Position numbers and translations under genes: made by a program
From: Sorghum bicolor
Taxonomy: Eukaryota > Streptophyta > Magnoliopsida > Poales > Poaceae
Assembly (NCBI RefSeq): GCF_000003195.3
Contig: NC_012878.2
Span: 42,201,248 to 42,265,247, forward strand
DNA: 64,000 bases
Reading direction: 5' to 3'
Shown: positions 31,667-43,572 of the stretch, in pieces
Position numbering within the stretch: position 1 is the first letter of the stretch
Layout of the letters: each line of letters opens with the position of its first letter
The notes under the pieces: model-generated
Seen by the model: only the letters and a program-made list of their open reading frames with translations
The model's database searches: none
Told to the model about the DNA's origin: nothing

Positions 31667-34600
31667 TGTAACAGAACCGACCAAATTATAAGAGATTAAG
31701 CCTGATAGTGACCATTTGCGTAGTCGAACTATCACGCTTAAGCCCATATAATCCCGGTAGTCCGTGAAATCTCGAAGGATTTCAAACCACACTTCACATA
31801 ACAGCCAAGATCGTAATAAGTTTAGCGGTCGCCATCCACAAGTACATCCAGATTACAACATTCATAAAATACATCGGAGTGCTTAAAGTTATTACAAACC
31901 AAGTTCTTCAAGTAGCGGAAGCTTCATAATTCGAAAATACAACACACACGATAAGTCTGGTACAGTGCCATAGTTCGGTCATTCCCACAAAAGCAAAGGA
32001 AGAGACGGAGTGACCATCGCCCTTGGTCTAGTCATCACCCATAGCTGGGTACAGACAGAGGATGCAATAACCATAATACATTTGACCATCTGCAAAACAA
32101 CATGGGAATAGAACCCTGAGTACAAGAAGGTACTCAGCTAGACTTACCCGTCATAACTTAAAATAAAGACTCATCAAGGATCATGAAGGCTATATAGTGG
32201 GGTAGCTGACGACATCTTTGCAAAACCGCAGTATTTCACTAACGTAACTTACCTAAGTCTTTCTTCTTTTAATTAGCTCAAGTTGACAGTATGATTACCT
32301 ATTATCTAGGTTTGCTCTTGTGCTATTACAAACAAGTGTGAGACTATGATAGAACCTCATCATAGCACTTCTTAAACCATTCATCATTATAACCCAAGTG
32401 TTCCATAGTCCTTACTACGAGGACAGGGCTCATGTCAAGTGCTCACTATCCAGGAGCGATGGCGATTCGAATCGATTTCTGACCAGCTGGCGAGTTTATT
32501 CCCCACACAAACCACACTCACTGATCAAGTGAGCTACAGGTCACCGTGTTGCACTATCCAGGACCAATTCGCGGGTTCGACAGGCACCGCCCGTACCCGA
32601 GGACCGTTCCGGCGACCGAGGTATCCAAGGTATACCAAGGTTGCGCGCCGCGCCCTCGTCGTTCTCCTCAACCATCACCAATACAGCGCGTACATCGGGC
32701 CGATTCCCGGCCCGGATAGTGCTCAGGCTTCGCGGTCGGAACGACTTATCCTTCCAGCTAAATGTGGGGCATGCGTTCAACATGACAAGAGGGCCGTCAA
32801 CGATCGGTCCTTAATCGACACAGGCAGGGGCACTATGGGCAACCCACCATAAGACCCTGCCCAGTCTCCAATTACATTCCACACTCGGTTATTTCTTTCC
32901 CCAAGCAACTATTGCTTAAACAAACGGGTATCCACCTATATCTCGCAGGTGACAGGGAATCACCCGACTTCTACCGGACTAAGCAGGCTAAGCATAGACT
33001 CCGCGCCTATCTACATAGGACAAGGTGGATAAACGAGTAGGGATAACAAGGAATACATATGCAACAACGGTATCAAGCAACTCCTATTACTTATATGCAA
33101 TATAGTAGAACAAGTGTAATATACTTAGTAGGTTAGCGAGACTAGGGAGACTTAGAATGCTCCGGGGCTTGCCTTTCTCAAACGTGCTGGGTCGGTGATC
33201 CGGGCACTCTTGCAGTTCCTCTCCGGGCTCTTGTACTTCCGGAGGTTCCTGCTCCTGAAGCTCCTCGGGTTCCTCGGGTCTCACTTCGTTCTCCTGCGAG
33301 CCTGTATGATGCATATATGCTCATGAGTGGAGTGCGAGATGCCCGAGTGGATGCTTATATGAGAGAGTACCAAAAGAGTCATGTTATGATGCATAGGTAA
33401 TGCACTTGATCATGCTCATTACAAGGTAGTCAACATCATCCAAGAATAAACAATTGAATCAAACATCTATTATATTCTCTTCTATAATTATTTTTCAAAT
33501 GACATCAGCAACCTACATGGTGCTTCAAAGATACACCAAACCTAACTCATTCCATTCCACCTATATATACAACCAATTATAGTTTTCTTTATTCATTCCT
33601 AAGCCCATTAAAAATCACATGCAACTCTGTTCATCAATAAATTCCAGAAAAATTACAGGAGACTACTAGCTAATCATAAAGTCTACTGTAAATTTTTCAT
33701 AATTTTTGGTTACTTATTTTGAGTCACAAAAATCACAAGATTAATGGATAAGGCAAGTAAAATCACCCTACTGTGATATAAGTGTCAAACAACAGATTTC
33801 ATATTTTTACAATTTACCTAATATCATAAGAAACATCCACAAAATTTTCCAGATTTATTGCATGACTCCATTAATTATTAAAAATCATAAAGCACTGCCA
33901 TGCAAGCATTTAAATTGCCATAAATTCATTTATACACCAAATAATATGTAACAATATTTTCTCAGTGAGTAAACACACATGCAAAGCCAACAAATCAAGT
34001 TTCACATTTTTCTGAACCATATTTTATTTATTATGCATTTTCCAAGTTTAACAAAAACATGGATTAATTATACTTACACAGAAAAGTTACTTAAACATGA
34101 CATGCAATCATACTAGGATGTAGATCTGGAAATAAGGAACACACCAAAATTTATTTCACCATTTTTGGAGCTATATTCATCAAGATATGGATTTTTAAAC
34201 ATTTAAATCATTTCCTGGGAATTATTTTTCTGAAAACAAAACAAAATCCATCCCGAGACCTGCTAGGTGCACCCGGTGCAGTGCACCCGCGGCCGCTGAC
34301 GAGCGGACCCGCCTACCAGCCGGGCCCGCTGGTCAGAGCGCAGAGGGGAGGAGCTCCGGCGAGCCGGAGCTCACCGTCGGCGACCTCTTTCGGCGAATCA
34401 AGCGGCTCTACACGTTCTACGGCTCACGGCGGACCTAGGGCACCCATTTGCGCGGCCTAAAACGGACCGGAGCAGGCTCGCCACCGGCCATGGCGGAGCG
34501 GCGGCGCTGCTCGTCGTCGGTGCGGGACGCCGGCTCGGTAGAGCGTGGCTGGAAGGGCTTGCGAGCATCGCGGTGCCAAGGCGGACACGATGCGCCAACT

Positions 34601-35625
34601 ACGCAGCACCGGAAGGCATGGAAACGCGCGGACCACGCGTGCGGCGGCGGAGCTCTCGCCGGAGAAGAAAGCGAGGGCGAGCGGGGCTCACCGTGCCTTA
34701 CCGAGCGCTCAGATGCGCGTTCTGCAACGGCGGAGCGAGGGCGAAGCTCGGGGAAGAACTAATCGAAGAATGGCGCACGCACGGGGGAGGAACAGCCGAG
34801 GCGGAGCTCGGGCTCCAATGGCGACGGTGGCGCTCTGCGCGTGCGGGGCGAGGGCGAGAGAGCGAGAGGGAGGGAGCTGAGGGGCGCAAATGGGAGAGGG
34901 GACGGAGGCGAGCGCGACCGGGGGCACCTGGTGGCCGACCGGGGCGCGTCCTCGCTGCCGCATGCCCGCCACGCGGCGGCCGAGCCCTGCCGGCGTGCCA
35001 CGGCGCCGCGGCGAGCGCTGTCCGCGCGCGGACGCGAGCGCGGGCGCGGGGAAGGGGGAGGGGAGAGCGCGGGCGGGCCGAGCCGGCTTCGGCCAGTGGG
35101 CCAGAAGCGAGGCCGCGGCCTGCTAGCGCCCCCTTTTCCCCTTTTTTTTTTTTTAAAAATTCTTTTCTCAAATCCTCTTCCAACAGCATTTTGACTATTT
35201 TCAAATCATTTTCACCATTTTCACCCAAAAGCAAAGTTGCTCCAAAATAAAAACTCTACAACTTTGTTTTAACAAGCAAGACCAAATTCCAAACAGAATT
35301 TGAATCACAAGTTAAAACTCAGTTCTAGGTTTTAAATAAATACCTTTTGGAGATTTTTGTATAAATTCCATTTCTCAAATTCCATAGCTCCAAAAATTGC
35401 ACAAAAATATTCTAAATTCTTCTTACACATAAAGCAACCTAATTTGAATTTTTCACAATTTTAGAAGCAAGTATCATATTTTTATCATATTTAAAACACA
35501 TGAAATGAAGCACATAAAATCATACTTTGCTCAAGAGTGTCATGCTCATGATGCTTATGCTTGATGGAATGCTTATGCATGGCTTTGTTGAGGCTAAGTG
35601 CATGCTTGACACCTAGGGTGTTACA
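31667..35625 (-). repeat. 5' LTR of the chromovirus (complete)
   Basis: 3959 bp with plus-strand ends TGTAACAGAACC and GGGTGTTACA. It is complete, including 35216-35534, which is missing in the other copy. A GC-rich part (34260-35130) corresponds, on the minus strand, to the promoter-leader side. The copy matches the 21338 LTR almost base for base, except for a cluster of differences around 33570-33880. Confidence 0.95.
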
Positions 35626-35630
35626 GCCAC

Positions 35631-38600
35631 CATCGACGACCGAGCCCCGGCCGAACCCCGACGACCGCGGCACGACCTTGCCCCCGCGCCACCGAGCCTC
35701 GGTCCCGTCCGCCGCGACGACGCCATTAGACCGCGGGCACGCCATGGTCGCCACGTCCAGGAACGACGCACCCGCGACCCCATCGCCGAGCAGGAGCTTC
35801 GCCAAGCCTCGACGCCATCCTAGTCGTGCCACCGCGAGCACGTCGCCCCTCCGCGTCGTTCTCGCCCTGAAGCTCTGCCACGCCGCCGAAGCCCACGACG
35901 CCTTGCTTGTGCCCCGTTGCCCCGCGCACCTGCACCGCCGAGCAGCAGTAGAGCCGCGGCCACGGCCTAGTGCTGGACCCCCGACCACGCGCGTCGCGTC
36001 CTCACCGCGTGGTCACCACGGCGAGCAGGAGCCCGAGCGCCACCGCTTGGCGCCCCCACAACCCACGACGCCTCCGTCTCCGTCCATGTCGGCCGTGGTG
36101 ACTGCAACCCCGACCCCGACACCAGTCTGTGCCACTCCGCGACGTCATCCACGGCCTCGCCCCAAGCCCAGGACCGTGCGTGACCTACTCCGCCACCACC
36201 CGAAGCACCCCCACCTCGACGTCATGGAGAGGTGCTGCGAACCCGAGCGCCGAGCACCTCCCTGTCTACAACCTCACCGAGCACGACGCCGAGCTCGCCA
36301 CAGCGCTGCCGAGCCCCCTTGGTGCCCCGCGACGCCAAGCACCGCCGCGACCAGTACCTCGACGCGCCCTCGCCAAGCCTGCCCCTGCCGTCGGTGAGCC
36401 ACCAGTGCCCAAGTCCCCTTCTTTTCCCCTTCTGTCACGTTCCCGACTGAGACCGGCCTTCGTGCCGCGATTCCTCCACTGTACAGGGAAGCTACAGCCA
36501 TGTTGTACCACTGCCGGAGCCGCTGGACTTAACGTCGCTACTGTCGGAGCACCGAACCACGAGGCGTTGCCGAACCACAAGACTTCTCCTCCAGCTCCAC
36601 CTGTGCCAAGCCGCAGCAGCGCCTCATACGCACCAAGGTCGAACCTTGAACTGAGTTGACGCCTTTCGTGACGTCGACAAAACCCATGCCCTTTTTCTTA
36701 TACATTTGTATACTTGTGATACTTGATCTTAGTCATCTATGCATGATTTATCTATACCCATGTCTGTGCCGTGCCTTCATGCCGGTCTATTTATTTATCT
36801 ATCTGTTTATCTATCTCTGTTGGTCGCCATGGGAATGTGCTACTCCATTTGGTCTTTGGGTTGGTCATGGCATTGTGGTTCTTTGTGCGCTGGTTCTTGA
36901 GTGTGTGTGCTGTCATCTGTGGACCGTGCCTTCGAGCCGGTCGGGGAAATCGTTCTACGTTGATCATTTCGATCGTGGGTTCATCCCACTGTGATCGCGA
37001 TGCCGAGCGTAACGCATTCCTCGTGTTTAGTTGACTTCGTTAAACTACGGCCGTTAGCTCCTATCCCCATCCCTAGGATTTGATCATTGCAGACTCAATA
37101 TTCATAACAACGCGGTTCTTACCCGCACCTTCGAGTCCTCAGTGATCTAGTCTAGTGGGATACAGATTAGGAGCAACCTTGTGGAATAGTCGGAAGCCAA
37201 CTCGTTAGGAGAAGATCATGGCCGCGAGTCCACCTCGCCATGGCCATCGGGCTTATCCCATTTTCCTCGTATGTTTATCTTATCTGTCTCGTATGCTTAT
37301 GCCACCTAGACCCAGGCATTTTCCTATTCCCGCAGTGACAACCGCATCGCCTGGAACTACAGGAATGACCTTGTGCTGATTCAGAAGCACCTAGGTCGTG
37401 AAGTGTTATGAGTTGGTGTAGTTCATGGGGTCGTGTTTATTTCTCCAACTGTCGTTTGTTCTATGGCGAGTTGGTTGAAAGAGTGTGATTTCGTTCTTCT
37501 TCTCTCTAGTTCTCAATCCCCGTCGATCCAGTAAGATGTGGATTGAGCCCCTTTTGCTTGTTCGATGTTTTGTTTCCAGTCCCGCGATTCCCGCCGTTGC
37601 TTTGGCGAGCGGATCAATGGAAAGTGAAGCCCGTGTCTTTTCTTTTCTTTTTGGTTCTTCGTGTTTAAACTCTTGTATGCTTGTACCTATTCGACCGTAG
37701 CATTTCTTTGGTTCTCGTGGTGACAGCCGCACGGCTAAGAACCCTGGTGATGTCTTAGTGCATTTAGTGCACCTAGGTTGTGGTACCCTACAAGTAGTTT
37801 GCGCACTCGTGTACTTGTGTGTCACTCTCTCTGATTCCCTGTCTGTTACCATGGTGGGTAGATTGGAAGGAGTAGACCACTTCCCTTTTCTTCTCTCTTG
37901 TTCCACCCTCTCTTGGCTCTTGCCAACTACAATGGCGTATGGATTGAGAGAGACCGGAGCTTCTCGTGCTCGTAGTCTTTTTGATTCCTGTCGATCTCTA
38001 TGACACTTGGATCGAAAGACCGTAAGCTGTGGTGTTTGCTTAGAATGAGTTAGAGTCTAAGACATTTATGAAAGTCGTATAGGTTGACTCAGTTGACCCG
38101 GGAAGTACCGGCTAGGCCAAGACTCCAGCTTGTACTTAGTGAACAACCATTCCCATTTCTTTTAGCCCAGGGATCGGACATCCGTCGAGAGGGCTAAGCT
38201 GTTTTCCTTTCGTTGCTCTTTTAGTGTAGTTGTTCCTCAGTGTTCTGTCGTCTCTTTTCGCAGTCTTTCTAGGTCTAGCGGTTTGATTGTTTCGCCTTGT
38301 TAGTCGCTTTCGAGGTAGTTGCTTCGGTTAGCGTTGATCGGATCAGGACCCGTTGGAGGGAGGACATGCAGAAAGGAGGATCTCGGATGAGAACAACTAC
38401 AAGTGCACTGTGGATCTTGGAAATGACATTCAACAGGTGCCACGTCCCACCCAACCTCGTAGAATCCTATTAGACATGCAATAATGTAGATGCTAGTGCT
38501 TTACTTTTATGCAAATGAACTGAGATAGGTTGCATGATAGAAATGCTTGTGAGCCATTGTCTTGTTGCAACCTATAACCCTCGCACACCCGCTGTAAGGT

Positions 38601-40174
38601 TAGATGCTTGCATACTACTTGCTACTGCTTCTACTACGCATTATATCTGTGATGTGATGCAATGTGGGAGATTGGATGTGAGTGGATAAGGCACGTGGTG
38701 CCAATAACTGGATAATGAGATGGTAATGGATTTGGGGAGATCTTGGCGTGTGTCTTGGGTGTGTGGTGAGGGTTGAGTCGACTGAGCAGGATCTACGACG
38801 AGTCTTGGGACAAGTCTTGCCGGAGGACGCTACCTGGGCGTTCTCCATGAGAGATACATGTGGCGGGTACATGTGACAGGGAGAGGTCCCGGAGTGGAGT
38901 GTCTTCGTGGGACGAAGCGTCGGGATGGGAGGTGCTGTTTAGCACGGGGTAATCGGATGTCCCGTCGAGCGGGGCATCGGTTGGCCCCTCGTGAAGATGT
39001 CCTGTTTGGTCACCCTAAGGACTGAGATGTTCTGTGGACCGGGTCTTAGGAAGCCTTGCACCCCACTCGCTCTTATGGGGAGGAGACGGATGTACGACCA
39101 GCTAGGGCGGTGCCACTACTACTAGGTTGTTAGCGGATAGTGTAGGGAGGTACGGGCATGAGGACCCACACCCTCCTAAGACAGCGTAGTGAACTTTGGG
39201 GCCCGGTACTACGCCTCACAGTCTCAGCGTATCGGTGGTACTCCGGTATGGTCCCAGATCTGAGTGGTAGGGTGGCATCATGTTTAGTTGGAAGGCAGCC
39301 CGGAATCAGCCTAGACGAGGGCCTTCGTCGATGATGGTGATCTTGTGGTTAGTGCAAACCTCTGCAGAGTTTTGGTTGATCGATCGATACATATGCCGAT
39401 TTGTCGGCTATGGACCTTTCCTAAGTACAGCTTCACTTGACTAGTGAGAGGAGTCCTTTCTACCTTCCCCTGGGTTTGTGTTGGATCCGGCGATGGTCGT
39501 TGAGGCAAGGCACGAGTGGGAGTCGTACTTGCCGCCTAGAGAGTGAGAGTGTGGTGAGATGTGTGTGATGGGATGGATGGATGGATGGATGGACATGTGG
39601 TTGAGATGGATTAAAACTTGATGAATTATTATTTATAAATATTGATGAACTTGGATAGGAAAAACTACAGCCATATATATAGGCCTCTTGATCTACCCTT
39701 TGCATTCCACTTACCACAAAGCTTACGCAAAAGCATAGGCTGGGAGCCAGTGGCCAGTACAAATCATACTAAAAATTGTTTAGCAGGTTTTGAACGTGGC
39801 CTATGACAATAACTACGAAGAATAGAAGGATTAGGTGTTCTCGTTCCTGCGCTCAAGTTTGGTTCAGAGATGAAGGCTACGCCCGCTGATAAACTACGCC
39901 GACTCTGATGATTGCCCGTGAAGGAGGAGCCTTCACCGCTGATGCGCTACATCGACTCTGATAAAGACCCAAGTGTGTTTTCCGCTAGAAAAACATTGTA
40001 ATAGGCTTGTTAATTAAGAGTTGTAAAGTAAATGTGTTGTAATTTTATTTTTCACGATGTATGACTATGATAACAGCTGATATATGATAATGTGATGGCT
40101 CAATTTCTGAATTATCACATTATAATTCGAATCTGTGGATTTTTCCCCTTTGTGGAAGAATCTAGGTCGTTTCA
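35631..40174 (+). repeat. Right part of the long LTR unit
   Basis: Continuation of the 20280 unit after the nested chromovirus. It has a GC-rich segment (35631-36660), a T/G-rich non-coding segment (36660-39560) with a short GGAT tandem repeat at about 39571-39592, and an AT-rich end finishing GTTTCA. No gene is recognised in it. Confidence 0.65.
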
Positions 40175-41871
40175 GGTGGCCTGATATTGACAATACGTGT
40201 TTCAAAGCTTTTCGACCCCTCCTTCTCATGCTCTGCCAAGTCAACAAGTTTTAAAGTGCGGCTCCTTGCAATTTTGGACAAAAATAGGGCCGTACCAGCG
40301 GCCTTCTTCTTTGGCTCGAACGGGGAAACCAATTTGGGGACCGAGAATTTTGTTTTCTTTGGTTGCGGTGGTGTCTTATCATCATTTTTGGGTGCCGGTG
40401 GTGTGGAAGATTGCGGTGTTGAAGCATGGGGTTTAGGTGATGGTGGTGAAGCCTGGGGTTTAGGTGATGGTGGGGGAGTGGGTTTTGATGGTGGCGGGGA
40501 TGGTGGTTGAGGCATTATTGGTGATGGTGGTGGTGGGGATTGTGGATGCAAGATTGGAGAGGTTGGTGGAGTGGGAAGAGATGTGGGATGGGACGACTCC
40601 TGAGTCTGCGGCACTTCTCGGGGTGATGGTTGTGGTACCTGAGACAGCAGGACGTCCCGTCGAGGCCAAAGAATAAAATTCTTGATAGCTTGTCCCAGTT
40701 TCTCAATGCCCTCGGGACTGGGAATGTCTAGCATGTCGTCCTCATATCCTTGGACAACTGTCAACACTTCCACCCTGTAGTAGTCCTCAGGGATCTCACT
40801 ACCATGGAATTGACGCCCCGAGATCGCAAGTCCTGTGGCTACTTCCCTTGTACGGTTATTGTTAAAACCATACCTTATGACTAGGGAGCAAGGCACAGGT
40901 CTATCGATCTCATCAACTGGATAGCGGACCTTGTCTCCGGTAGAGGCAATACTACTTGGGACGACCGAAGCTTGTTCTGTTGTTGTCGGGGCGACGACTA
41001 GCTGCATTTGAGGAGGCTGCTGGCCACTTAATTGGCTAGACATTGCGGTCGCCAATCGCTGCATCAACTCAGGAGGAGGATTGGAGAGGATTTTAGACAT
41101 CGCCTCTTCGACTTCTCTCTTAGCCTCCTTAAAATAATTAGATATTTCTGTCTTGTAGCGATCCCGTTTCCTATACATTGCTTCCCACTCTGGTCCGAAG
41201 CCTTCTTTCCATCCTTCTTTTGATGAGATGCCTCGTACACGACCAGGATGCTCTGGGTTACCTAGAGCAACAGTAAGGACATCTTTCTCCCTTTGAGGCT
41301 TAAATTCGCCCGCTTGCTGCTTAGCTGCCACAGCGAAAATATTCTTCGCTGCCTTCTTCAAGGCCTCCATCCCTTTCATTAATAATATTGATGGTTCAGT
41401 ATGACGACGCAACATTGCCTCTAAGAATTCAGCATCTTCCGCAGCCGTATCATTTGGTAAGACATGAGTTCTTGCACCATCATTTCCCCCAGCAAATCCA
41501 CCAGCGGTAACATTTGGCACAACATGTTCACTCTGGGGTGTGTCGTAGAAAAACTGATCAGCAGGCATGCCTGGACCATCGGTGTCGATGTGTGCTGGGT
41601 CCCCAACTGTATAAGGCGCTGAGCTACCCTCTCCATGCTTTGTCCAAATCAAGTAATCCTTCATAAATCCTCAACAGACTAGATGAGAAATGATTACTTC
41701 AGTATCTTCAAATAGAAGAATATTTCTGCAGTCGTAGCATGGACAATATATATGCTTCGTCTTTGTTCTCAAAGCATGGTTCTTAGCGGCATCAACAAAC
41801 CTATGCACCTCAGGTATATATGATGGATCTAGTCTTGATAAGTTATACATCCATAAGAACCTCTCCATCAT

Positions 41872-42890
41872 GACCTGTTGAAAAGTTAGTAAATTAATTG
41901 AAATATTGTCTATGAATATTTGTTATTAAAAATAAAAGCAGACCTAACAATTAAATCAAATTGAAAAAAGAATCATGGAAATGGTGAGAGGAGAGGCAAC
42001 ATCTTAAACAAGAGGGCATAAAAATGCTTATCGCGTAATTAAATCAAATTTACATAAAAAATAACATCCTAAACAATATAATTTAAAAAACTAAAAAGAA
42101 AACTTACCTTTCTTAGCCACCTCCACCTCCTTCCAAGAAATGAAGATCAAAACATCCACCCTTGTATTTTGACCTGTTGAAAAGTTAGTAAATTAATTGA
42201 AATATTGTCTACGAATATTTGTTATCAAAAATAAAAGACCACCTAACAATTAAATCAAATTGAAAAAGTAAAACAAGTATCAAAAATAAAGACAAAACCC
42301 TAAATATATATCTTTATAACACTATAATAAATTTGACAAGGTACAAAAACACTGTTTATGGAAACTAAATATATATCTTTATATTACTAAAAAATATTTG
42401 AGAAGGAAACATGGAAATGGTGAGAGGAGAGGCAACATCTTAAGCAACCTCATACATGAAAAATGCTTATCGCATAATTAAATTAAATTTACATAAAAAT
42501 AACATCCTAAACAATATAATTTAAAAAACTAAAAAGAAAACCTATCTTTCTCTCTCTTCCCAAGCATGGAAACACCATTCATGAAAACTACTACATATAT
42601 ATGTCTTGGATTCACTAATTAGAGAAGTAAACATAAAAAAGAAGAGAGGAGAGACATCATCTAACCATCTTAAGCAACCTCATTTGAGCAAATATAGACC
42701 ATACCTAGCTATTCTACTCTCTCCCTCTCATGGTGAAACTCTAGATCTAAAAAGTAGCTTAAATTGAGGAAGAGGGCACAAAAAGAGGCATTAGAGGCAT
42801 CAACTAACCTTACTTAGCCACTCCACTTAGCCACTCCTTCCAAGAAATGAAGATCAAAACCTCCCCCCTTGTATTTTGAAAAATTTGGAC
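41872..42890. repeat. Internal duplications in the CACTA 5' region
   Basis: Upstream of the CACTA gene start, blocks are repeated: 'gacctgttgaaaagttag' at 41872 and again at 42171 (offset 299); 'atggaaatggtgagaggaga' at about 41975 and 42411; and 'tccaagaaatgaagatcaaa' at about 42132 and 42840. This is non-coding, AT-rich leader or intron sequence of the element. Confidence 0.7.
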
Positions 42891-42974
42891 CTCCAAGATG
42901 GGCTGCAATAGAAGGTGGCTGCGAGCTACAAATCTACTCGAGGAGGAAGAAGAGGGCTTCGGGTATTTATAGAA

Positions 42975-43190
42975 AGGTAATTCACAGGCGGTTTGTTATG
43001 TGAACCGCCTGTGTAAATCCATTAACATAGGCGGTTCACATAACTGAACCGCATGTGTAAATGAACCATTTACACAGGCGGTACTGAGCCTTTTATACAG
43101 GCGGTTTTCTATTCTAGCCGTACAAATTTTCAACACAGGCGTATTATAACTAAAACCGCCTATGCAAATGTTTTACTCCCGCCGGCTTAG
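42975..43190. repeat. Right subterminal repeat array of the CACTA element
   Basis: Words of the type 'acaggcggttt' and 'aaccgcctgtg' alternate near the right terminus, mirroring the left array at 18360-18590. Confidence 0.8.
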
Positions 43191-43208
43191 AACCTCTGTG
43201 TACTAGTG

Positions 43209-43380
43209 TTTGTTTCTGATATGAGAAATGATTTCTACTATTTCTCCTCTCTTTTACTTTAATCCTTATCTGAGTTGCTACATTAGCAAAAATGTTTAGG
43301 AGCATAGTATCTAATGCCATGGTTTTAAGTAGTTCAAACTTAAAAGTTTAAAGCTAACTCTCATCTAAAATAACTATTAG
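43209..43380 (+). repeat. Second copy of the tandem duplication, right part
   Basis: It continues the copy that starts at 18327, directly after the CACTA element. Together they reconstruct a direct repeat of 18127-18326. It contains the same 'gatttctactatttctcc' segment with several substitutions. Confidence 0.8.
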
Positions 43381-43430
43381 ATGTAACAGAGGTGAACAAC
43401 TTAGCTAATATGTTGCACATCTAGTATATG

Positions 43431-43572
43431 CCCTCCGTTTCATATTTATAGGTCATTTTGACTCTCTTAAATATAAAACTTTTAATACATGTGCAAATAT
43501 ATGATACGTCTAGATATATATTAAACATCTAAAAAACATAAAATGATTTATAATTTGAAATGAAGGAAGAGA
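43431..43572. mobile_element. Stowaway-like MITE
   Basis: It begins CCCTCCGTTTCATATT and ends with an inverted counterpart, TTTGAAATGAAGGAAG. It is about 140 bp, AT-rich and non-coding. The terminal motif is the one known from grass Stowaway elements. The expected TA duplication is not clear, so the borders are approximate. Confidence 0.5.

Larger units (their letters stand above)
21338..35625 (-). mobile_element. Complete Tekay/Del-like chromovirus (Ty3-type), TSD GCCAC
   Basis: Two near-identical LTRs of about 3.96 kb (21338-25073 and 31667-35625) enclose, on the minus strand, a primer-binding site, an extra ORF with an H3-like N-terminus, an uninterrupted gag-pol frame and a polypurine tract. 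The 5-bp duplication is perfect and the LTRs differ little over most of their length, so the insertion is recent. The long LTRs and the C-terminal chromodomain-like end of integrase point to the Tekay/Del branch; the clade call is inference. Two assembly gaps of 100 N fall inside it. Gag-pol has all expected domains with no stop, so the copy may still be active or very recently was. Confidence 0.95.
20280..40174 (+). mobile_element. Long LTR unit (about 5.6 kb net), host of a nested chromovirus
   Basis: It starts TGTAACATCCC and ends GTCGTTTCA, with TSD GGTGG. The sequence belonging to it is 20280-21337 plus 35631-40174, about 5.6 kb. No second copy of its start or end is found inside, so it looks like one very long solo LTR or a terminal-repeat-only non-autonomous unit. 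A TATAAAA at about 21131 lies in the GC-rich 5' part, consistent with a plus-oriented LTR promoter. GC-rich open frames at 20592-21362 and 35561-36659 show no protein family. The part from about 36700 to 39500 is non-coding T/G-rich DNA typical of long grass LTRs. Confidence 0.7.
18800..41871 (-). pseudogene. CACTA gene: transposase-associated domain plus Ulp1-like cysteine protease
   Basis: Minus-strand exons inferred from splice sites: 41871-40175 continuing at 20279-20002, then 19918-19640, 19564-19454, 19404-19287, 19190-19098 and 18997-18800. The N-terminus has a transposase-associated domain (FLWMYNLSRLDP, then HIYCPCYDCRN with paired Cys). A middle region with GPEWEAMYRKRDRYKTEI follows, then a Pro/Ser/Thr-rich hinge (about 40350-40620). 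The C-terminus is a C48/Ulp1 fold: His in DHWICLL, Asp in LVLDSTDYD, Cys in [12 protein letters not shown]. Ulp1-type proteases cut SUMO from proteins. The gene is split by a 19.9-kb insertion at the GGTGG duplication; the frame matches on both sides. In-frame stops lie at 41671 (TGA), 19395 (TGA) and 18995 (TAA), all explained by C-to-T changes. It is non-functional as it stands. Confidence 0.8.
18346..43208. mobile_element. CACTA (En/Spm-type) transposon, 24.9 kb with nested insertions
   Basis: The left terminus CACTAGTACAGAG (18346) and the right terminus CTCTGTGTACTAGTG (ending 43208) are imperfect inverted repeats starting CACTA. They are flanked by the 3-bp duplication TTT (18343-18345 and 43209-43211). 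Subterminal repeats based on 'ctacaggcggttc' and its complement lie at 18360-18590 and 42975-43190, as expected for transposase-binding arrays. Without the LTR insertion (20280-40174) the element is about 5 kb. It carries a single minus-strand gene with a transposase-associated domain and a Ulp1-like protease, but no transposase. It was therefore mobilised in trans, which is inference. Confidence 0.9.

Noticed and set aside
35561..36659. Pro/Arg-rich frames of up to 278 codons
   Set aside because: Low-complexity GC-rich frames on both strands inside the long LTR unit; no motif or splice evidence.
37406..37906. 166-codon basic minus-strand frame
   Set aside because: No domain, and it lies in the T/G-rich part of the long LTR unit.
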